Notes under the pieces: generated by a model | Told to the model about the DNA's origin: nothing | Seen by the model: the letters and a program-made list of their open reading frames with translations, nothing else | Database searches by the model: none | Assembly: GCF_004331265.1 (NCBI RefSeq) | Contig: NZ_SJOO01000004.1 | Span: 483,378 to 547,377, forward strand | Origin: Enterobacter wuhouensis | GTDB lineage: Bacteria > Pseudomonadota > Gammaproteobacteria > Enterobacterales > Enterobacteriaceae | Direction of reading: 5' to 3' | Length of the DNA stretch: 64,000 nt | In this document: positions 58,997-64,000 of the stretch, one piece after another | Numbering within the stretch: the first letter of the stretch is position 1 | Layout of the letters: each line of letters begins with the position of its first letter | Translations under genes and position numbers: made by a program

Positions 58997-60298
58997 ATGT
59001 TTGGAGCAGAACTCGTCATCGTCTTGTTGGCGATTTATTTGGGCGCACGACTCGGGGGGATCGGCATCGGTTTTGCCGGCGGTCTCGGGGTGCTTGTTCT
59101 TACCCTTATCTTTCAGATTAAGCCCGGCGCAATCCCTTTTGACGTAATCGAAATCATCATGGCGGTTATCGCTGCTATCGCGGCCATGCAGGTGGCGGGC
59201 GGTATGGACTACCTGGTGAGCCTGGCGGAGCGTATGCTGCGCCGCCATCCCAAATATATAACCTTCCTTGCCCCGCTGGTGACCTGGTTTATGACCATTC
59301 TCGCCGGGACGGGCCACACGGCGTTCTCCACCCTGCCGGTCATCACCGAAGTGGCAAAAGAGCAGGGCATTCGCCCGTCTCGCCCGCTTTCTATCGCGGT
59401 GGTAGCATCCCAGATTGCGATCACTGCTTCGCCAATCTCCGCCGCCGTGGTCTTCTTCGCCGGTATCCTTGAGCCGATGGGCGTGAGCTACCTGACGCTG
59501 CTGGCGATCTGTATTCCGGTGACGCTGATTGCCGTGATGATCACCGCCGTGCTGTGTAACTTCCTCGGCGCGGAGCTGAAGGACGATCCGGTTTACCAGG
59601 AACGCCTGGCGAAAGGTGAAGTGAAGCTGCGCGGCAGCCAGGTCTTTGAGCTGAAGCCGCACGCCAAACGCTCCGTGCTGCTGTTCCTGATCGGTATTGT
59701 CGCGGTCATGTTCTACGCCACCGCCATCAGCGACACCGTAGGCCTGATCCAGAACCCGGTCCTGCCGCGTAACGAAGCGATCGTGGTGTTCATGCTGACC
59801 ATCGCCACGCTGATTAGCATCACCTGTAAAATCGACACCAGCGAAGTGTTGAACGCCAGCACGTTTAAATCCGGCATGAGCGCCTGCGTGTGCGTGCTGG
59901 GCGTGGCGTGGCTCGGCGATACCTTCGTGAAAGCACACATCAGCGACATCCAGACCGTTGCGGGCGACCTGCTGCATAACTATCCGTGGCTGCTGGCCGT
60001 GGTACTGTTCTTTGCCGCCACCCTGCTCTACTCCCAGGCAGCGACAACTAAAGCACTGATGCCTGCTGCACTGATGCTGGGCGTTACCCCGCTGACGGCG
60101 ATTGCCTCTTTTGCGGCGGTTTCTGCCCTGTTCGTTCTACCAACCTACCCGACGCTGCTGGCGGCGGTGGAGATGGATGACACCGGCTCAACGCGTATTG
60201 GTAAGTACGTGTTTAACCACGCGTTCCTGATCCCGGGCGTGGTGGCGATTTCGCTTTGCGTCATTCTCGGCTTTATCATCGGCGGCGTTGTGCTGTAA
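58997..60298 (+). CDS. dcuA: Anaerobic C4-dicarboxylate transporter DcuA
   Basis: The 433-residue permease begins MFGAELVIVLLAIYLGARLGG. It has about 10-12 helices, the DcuA/B family signatures ASPISAAVVFFAG and LPTYPTLLAAVEMDDTG. It exchanges aspartate/fumarate for succinate. Compared from memory with E. coli DcuA it is clearly diverged. It follows aspA. Confidence 0.95.
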   Translation: MFGAELVIVLLAIYLGARLGGIGIGFAGGLGVLVLTLIFQIKPGAIPFDVIEIIMAVIAAIAAMQVAGGMDYLVSLAERMLRRHPKYITFLAPLVTWFMTILAGTGHTAFSTLPVITEVAKEQGIRPSRPLSIAVVASQIAITASPISAAVVFFAGILEPMGVSYLTLLAICIPVTLIAVMITAVLCNFLGAELKDDPVYQERLAKGEVKLRGSQVFELKPHAKRSVLLFLIGIVAVMFYATAISDTVGLIQNPVLPRNEAIVVFMLTIATLISITCKIDTSEVLNASTFKSGMSACVCVLGVAWLGDTFVKAHISDIQTVAGDLLHNYPWLLAVVLFFAATLLYSQAATTKALMPAALMLGVTPLTAIASFAAVSALFVLPTYPTLLAAVEMDDTGSTRIGKYVFNHAFLIPGVVAISLCVILGFIIGGVVL

Positions 60299-60328
60299 AC
60301 CGTTAGCCGTTGTAAAAATAGTTAAAAT

Positions 60329-60352
60329 CGGGCCGCTCTGCGGCCCGTTTCA
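60329..60352 (+). terminator. Weak terminator after dcuA
   Basis: CGGGCCG and CGGCCCG arms around CTCTG, then TTTCATT. The U-run is short. Confidence 0.6.
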
Positions 60353-60411
60353 TTAATGACCAATCGCCTTGCGTGATATAGTGAAGACTTTCGCGATGAG
60401 GAGGTCGACTT

Positions 60412-60735
60412 GTGAACACGCCAGATGCCGTTGTCGTACTGTGTACCGCCCCTGATGAAGCCTCTGCCCAGGATCTCGCCGCCAAAGTGCTGGCCGAAAA
60501 ACTGACTGCCTGCGTCACACTTCTGCCCGGCGCGACGTCCCTCTATTACTGGGAAGGCAAGCTGGAGCAGGAGTATGAAGTCCAGATGCTGCTCAAAACC
60601 AATCTGGCGAATCAGCAGGCGCTGCTCGACTGCCTCAAATCTCATCATCCTTACCAAACCCCGGAACTGCTGGTGCTGCCAGTGGTCCACGGCGATAACG
60701 ATTATCTCTCATGGCTCAACGCTTCCTTACGCTGA
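60412..60735 (+). CDS. cutA: Divalent-cation tolerance protein CutA
   Basis: A GTG at 60412 after GAGGAGG gives 107 residues, a little shorter than E. coli. The conserved [39 protein letters not shown] and [13 protein letters not shown] define CutA1, a trimeric PII-like fold. It overlaps dsbD by 25 bp; the copper link in E. coli may reflect dsbD in the same operon. Confidence 0.94.
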   Translation: MNTPDAVVVLCTAPDEASAQDLAAKVLAEKLTACVTLLPGATSLYYWEGKLEQEYEVQMLLKTNLANQQALLDCLKSHHPYQTPELLVLPVVHGDNDYLSWLNASLR

Positions 60736-62420
60736 TCCTGCTGCTGTGCAGCACGTCAGCTTTTGCCGGGTTATTTGACGCGCCCGGCCGTTCAAACTTT
60801 ATTCCTGCCGACCAGGCGTTCGTTTTCGACTTTCAGCAAAACCAGCACGACCTTAGCCTCACCTGGCAGGTGAAAGAGGGCTATTACCTCTACCGCAAAC
60901 AGGTCAGCATCACGCCCGCTAAGGCTAACGTCGGCGCACTGCAGATGCCCGCGGGCGAGTGGCATGAGGACGAGTTTTACGGCAAGAGTGAAATCTACCG
61001 CCAGCGCCTGAGCGTGCCCGTTACGGTGAACCAGGCGGATAAAGGCGCAACGCTGACGGTGACCTATCAGGGCTGTGCCGACGCGGGATTCTGCTATCCG
61101 CCTGAAACGAAGATCGTTCCGCTTACTGAAGTTAAAGCGGCTGCCTCCCCTCTCCCCTCAGGGGAGAGGGCCAGGGTGAGGGGTGAAGGCGAAGCCGAAG
61201 CTGCTTCCGATCTGCCGTTCTCAGCGCTCTGGGCCTTGCTGATTGGTATCGGCATCGCCTTTACGCCGTGCGTGCTGCCCATGTACCCGCTCATTTCGGG
61301 CATTGTGCTGGGTGGCAAACAGCGTCTTTCCACCGCCCGCGCGCTGCTGCTGTCCTTCATCTACGTGCAGGGCATGGCGCTTACCTATACGGCGCTCGGC
61401 CTCGTGGTAGCCGCAGCCGGACTGCAGTTCCAGGCAGCCCTCCAGCACCCTTACGTGCTCATTGGCCTGTCAGTCGTGTTTATCCTGCTGGCGCTGTCGA
61501 TGTTTGGCCTGTTCACGCTGCAGCTGCCTTCCTCACTGCAAACGCGCCTGGCGCTGATGAGCAATCGCCAGCAGGGCGGCTCCGCAGGCGGCGTGTTCGC
61601 GATGGGTGCCATAGCCGGGCTGATTTGCTCACCCTGCACTACCGCGCCGCTGAGCGCTATCCTGCTGTATATCGCCCAGAGCGGTAACATGTGGCTTGGC
61701 GGCGGTACGCTGTACCTCTACGCGCTGGGGATGGGCCTGCCGCTGATTCTGGTGACGGTGTTTGGTAACCGCCTGCTGCCGAAAGGCGGCCCGTGGATGG
61801 AGACGGTGAAAACCGCGTTTGGTTTCGTCATCCTGGCGCTGCCGGTGTTCCTGCTCGAGCGTATCATCGGTGACGTCTGGGGCCTTCGTCTTTGGGCGAT
61901 GCTCGGCGTCGCATTCTTTGCCTGGGCATTCATCGTCAGCCTGGGAGCGAGAAAAGCGTGGATGCGTGTGGTGCAAATTATCCTGCTGGCTGCCGCGCTG
62001 GTGAGCGCTCGCCCGCTTCAGGACTGGGCGTTCGGTTCGCCAGCAGTCCAGACGCAGGCGCACCTGAACTTCACGCCGATTAAAAACGTGGATGAACTCA
62101 ATAGCGCGCTGGCGCAGGCGAAAGGCAAACCGGTGATGCTCGATCTCTATGCCGACTGGTGCGTGGCCTGTAAAGAATTTGAAAAATACACCTTTAGCGA
62201 TCCGCGTGTGCAAAGCGCGTTAAAAGGGACAGTTCTGCTGCAGGCGAACGTTACCGCTAACAGCGCGCAGGATAAGGCTCTGCTGAAACAACTTAACGTG
62301 CTTGGACTGCCGACCATCCTGTTCTTCAATGAACGGGGCGAGGAGCAGCCATCGCAGCGCGTAACCGGGTTTATGGATGCAGCGACATTCAGCGCACATT
62401 TGCGCGATCGCCAACCGTAA
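60711..62420 (+). CDS. dsbD: Thiol:disulfide interchange protein DsbD
   Basis: The 569-residue protein passes electrons from cytosolic thioredoxin to periplasmic DsbC, DsbG and CcmG. Signal peptide ends AFA; the alpha domain has CADAGFCYP, the membrane domain [10 protein letters not shown] and [10 protein letters not shown], and the C-terminal domain thioredoxin-like [10 protein letters not shown]. The linker between alpha and membrane domains (residues 146-158, [13 protein letters not shown]) is encoded by an inserted palindromic repeat. All catalytic cysteines are intact. Confidence 0.96.
   Translation: MAQRFLTLILLLCSTSAFAGLFDAPGRSNFIPADQAFVFDFQQNQHDLSLTWQVKEGYYLYRKQVSITPAKANVGALQMPAGEWHEDEFYGKSEIYRQRLSVPVTVNQADKGATLTVTYQGCADAGFCYPPETKIVPLTEVKAAASPLPSGERARVRGEGEAEAASDLPFSALWALLIGIGIAFTPCVLPMYPLISGIVLGGKQRLSTARALLLSFIYVQGMALTYTALGLVVAAAGLQFQAALQHPYVLIGLSVVFILLALSMFGLFTLQLPSSLQTRLALMSNRQQGGSAGGVFAMGAIAGLICSPCTTAPLSAILLYIAQSGNMWLGGGTLYLYALGMGLPLILVTVFGNRLLPKGGPWMETVKTAFGFVILALPVFLLERIIGDVWGLRLWAMLGVAFFAWAFIVSLGARKAWMRVVQIILLAAALVSARPLQDWAFGSPAVQTQAHLNFTPIKNVDELNSALAQAKGKPVMLDLYADWCVACKEFEKYTFSDPRVQSALKGTVLLQANVTANSAQDKALLKQLNVLGLPTILFFNERGEEQPSQRVTGFMDAATFSAHLRDRQP
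61147..61183. repeat. Palindromic repeat inside dsbD (copy 4)
   Basis: CCCCTCTCCCC-TCA-GGGGAGAGG plus CCAGGGTGAGGGG, the same family as at 17174, lies in frame in the dsbD linker and encodes [13 protein letters not shown]. Confidence 0.92.
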
Positions 62421-62469
62421 ACAACACTTTAAACGGGACAAACCGTTGGGAATAGCGGAGGAGAAAACC

Positions 62470-63045
62470 GTGCAACGCGAAGACGTACTGGGACAAGCCC
62501 TGCAATTGCTTGAGATTCAAGGGATCGCCAGCACCACGCTTGAGATGGTAGCCGACCGTATCGATTACCCTCTCGACGAGCTGATGCGCTTCTGGCCCGA
62601 TAAAGAAGCATTACTTTACGATGCTCTGCGCTATCTCAGCCAACAGGTTGACGTCTGGCGCAGGCAGTTGATGTTGAATGAGGAACTGACTGCGGAGCAG
62701 AAGTTACTGGCGCGTTATAGCGCCCTGACCGAATGCGTGAGCAACAACCGCTATCCGGGCTGTTTGTTTATCGCCGCCTGCACATACTTCCCCGATCCGG
62801 GCCATCCTATCCACCAGTTGGCGGATCAGCAAAAACGGGCGGCGCATGACTTCACCCACGAGCTGCTGACCACGCTGGAAGTGGATGATCCCGCAATGGT
62901 TGCTAAACAAATGGAGCTGGTGCTGGAAGGTTGCCTGAGTCGCATGCTGGTAAATCGTAGCCAGGCCGACGTAGATACAGCGCACCACCTGGCGGAAGAT
63001 ATTCTGCGCTTTGCGCAATGCCGTATGGGTGGAGCATTGACGTAA
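62470..63045 (+). CDS. yjdC: TetR-family regulator YjdC
   Basis: A GTG at 62470 after GGAGGAG gives the standard 191 residues ([18 protein letters not shown]). The helix-turn-helix is [20 protein letters not shown] (about residues 19-38). The C-terminal ligand domain has [20 protein letters not shown]. Targets are unknown; it follows dsbD by 49 bp and is likely in the same transcript. Confidence 0.9.
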   Translation: MQREDVLGQALQLLEIQGIASTTLEMVADRIDYPLDELMRFWPDKEALLYDALRYLSQQVDVWRRQLMLNEELTAEQKLLARYSALTECVSNNRYPGCLFIAACTYFPDPGHPIHQLADQQKRAAHDFTHELLTTLEVDDPAMVAKQMELVLEGCLSRMLVNRSQADVDTAHHLAEDILRFAQCRMGGALT

Positions 63046-63123
63046 GCCAGTATCCCGCTTGGACGCAGAAACCGACAGATTGCCGCAAAGTTAAGCAGTT
63101 GAACAGCTTTTCCCGAAATAAGG

Positions 63124-63152
63124 TTGACGATCATGCGCGATTGCGGTTTAAT
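63124..63152 (+). promoter_or_regulatory. tRNA-Phe promoter
   Basis: TTGACG (63124-63129), 17 bp, TTTAAT (63147-63152), then GCGCTCCG discriminator just before the tRNA. Confidence 0.8.
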
Positions 63153-63162
63153 GCGCTCCGTT

Positions 63163-63238
63163 GCCCGGATAGCTCAGTCGGTAGAGCAGGGGATTGAAAA
63201 TCCCCGTGTCCTTGGTTCGATTCCGAGTCCGGGCACCA
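63163..63238 (+). tRNA. pheU: tRNA-Phe (GAA)
   Basis: A 76-nt gene with encoded CCA: GCCCGGATAGCTCAGTCGG start, anticodon loop TTGAAAA, T-arm GGTTCGATTCC. The place beside yjdC matches E. coli pheU, a common island integration site; no island is seen here. Confidence 0.98.
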
Positions 63239-63248
63239 CTATTTAGAG

Positions 63249-63273
63249 AACCCAGCCTATGGCTGGGTTTTTG
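63249..63273 (+). terminator. Terminator after tRNA-Phe
   Basis: AACCCAGCC and GGCTGGGTT arms (63249-63257, 63261-63269), then TTTGCTTTT. Confidence 0.9.
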
Positions 63274-63349
63274 CTTTTCTGCATTTGCTTGATATTGAAT
63301 TTTCTGCTTTTACGGTCAATAGTTGTCATTTTCCGCATAAGAAAACGAC

Positions 63350-63955
63350 ATGACCACATCTGCTTTAAAAGGCGGGGCGCTGCTTCTGCTGATTATCCTG
63401 ATTTATACTGGCCTGTTTACGGGCGATCGCGTCACCTGGTTGATGGAGGTGACGCCCGTTATTATCATCGTACCGCTCCTCCTGGCTACTCACAGACGTT
63501 ATCCGCTTACTCCCCTCCTTTATACCCTGATTTTCTTTCACGCCATTATTCTTATGGTCGGCGGAATGTACACCTATGCAAAAGTGCCGATTGGTTTTGA
63601 CGTTCAGGAGATGTTCGGGCTGAGCCGAAACCCGTATGACAAGCTCGGTCACTTCTTCCAGGGGCTGGTTCCTGCACTGGCTGCGCGCGAAATTTTGCTG
63701 CGCGGAGGATATGTTCGCGGTCATAAGATGACGAGTTTTCTGGTGTGCTGCGTTGCGTTGGCCATTAGCGCGACGTACGAGCTCATTGAATGGTGGGCCG
63801 CCGTGGCGATGGGACAAGGTGCGGATGATTTTCTGGGAACTCAGGGCGATCCATGGGATACCCAATCTGATATGTTCTGCGCGCTGCTGGGGGCCTTAAC
63901 TACCGTGCTGATCCTTGGGCGTTTCCATCAGCGGCAATTGCTTCGTCTGAGATAA
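63350..63955 (+). CDS. yjdF: YjdF, inner-membrane protein (DUF2238)
   Basis: The 201-residue protein has five to six membrane helices (GGALLLLIILIYTGLF, LLYTLIFFHAIILMVGG and others). Family signatures NPYDKLGHFFQGLVPALAAREIL, ELIEWWAAV and GTQGDPWDTQSDMFCALLGA are present (first one is read in two pieces, NPYDKLGHFFQG and LVPALAAREIL). Function unknown. It stands alone between tRNA-Phe and a terminator. Confidence 0.88.
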   Translation: MTTSALKGGALLLLIILIYTGLFTGDRVTWLMEVTPVIIIVPLLLATHRRYPLTPLLYTLIFFHAIILMVGGMYTYAKVPIGFDVQEMFGLSRNPYDKLGHFFQGLVPALAAREILLRGGYVRGHKMTSFLVCCVALAISATYELIEWWAAVAMGQGADDFLGTQGDPWDTQSDMFCALLGALTTVLILGRFHQRQLLRLR

Positions 63956-63967
63956 GCAAAAGCAAAA

Positions 63968-63996
63968 AACCCCGCACCTTTCGGTACGGGGTTCTT
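63968..63996 (+). terminator. Terminator after yjdF
   Basis: AACCCCG (63968-63974) and CGGGGTT (63987-63993) arms with further pairing inside, then CTTCT near the window end. Confidence 0.75.
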
Positions 63997-64000
63997 CTAA

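Noticed and set aside
63163..63350. Genomic island at the tRNA-Phe gene
   Set aside because: No integrase, direct repeat of the tRNA 3' end, or foreign genes are present; yjdF follows directly.

Overview
The window is a 64 kb stretch of chromosome from an Enterobacteriaceae member of the Enterobacter group (Enterobacter, Lelliottia or a close relative). Gene content and order follow the E. coli K-12 rplI-to-cutA/dsbD neighbourhood almost throughout. Differences from E. coli include an inducible ampR-ampC pair, an intact ecnR, a chemoreceptor next to aidB, and an MHS-type transporter where E. coli has the yjfI-yjfC genes. Family identities come from recognising protein sequences by eye. No database search was run, so the genus is an inference.

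Layout, left to right. 1-2067: the end of a DMT transporter, then the ribosomal operon rpsF-priB-rpsR-rplI read leftward. 2411-10243: yjfY and the whole L-ascorbate (ula) regulon. The ulaABCDEF operon is read leftward, ulaG and ulaR rightward, with a 360 bp control region between ulaA and ulaG; yjfP follows. 10402-16324: bsmA, yjfN, a methyl-accepting chemotaxis protein behind a sigma-28-like promoter, aidB, and the MHS transporter. 16415-32195: a long leftward block, nsrR-rnr-rlmB, purA, yjeT, and the nnr-tsaE-amiB-mutL-miaA-hfq-hflX-hflK-hflC supercluster. 32194-43222: queG, three tandem tRNA-Gly(GCC), orn, rsgA, psd, mscM, a frameshifted yjeM, and epmA. 43223-49386: frdABCD, ampR/ampC and blc. 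49383-52681: sugE (gdx) behind a guanidine-II riboswitch, ecnR, the entericidin pair ecnB and ecnA, efp, and epmB. 52729-64000: yjeI, groES-groEL, yjeH, fxsA, aspA-dcuA, cutA-dsbD-yjdC, tRNA-Phe and yjdF.

How the genes work together. The ula genes import L-ascorbate, phosphorylate it and convert it to a pentose phosphate. aspA, dcuA and frdABCD form the anaerobic route aspartate to fumarate to succinate. epmA and epmB modify EF-P (efp), which relieves polyproline stalling; amiB in this window encodes eight consecutive prolines. hflK and hflC form the FtsH-regulating membrane complex. AmpR and AmpC form the classic inducible class C beta-lactamase switch.

Most of the window is conserved core genome and I found no wholly new system. 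The most interesting signals are a palindromic repeat inserted in frame into dsbD and three intergenic copies of it, the broken yjeM, the guanidine-II riboswitch, a sigma-28-like promoter on an unlinked chemoreceptor gene, and the head-to-head nnr/queG start codons sharing CATG.
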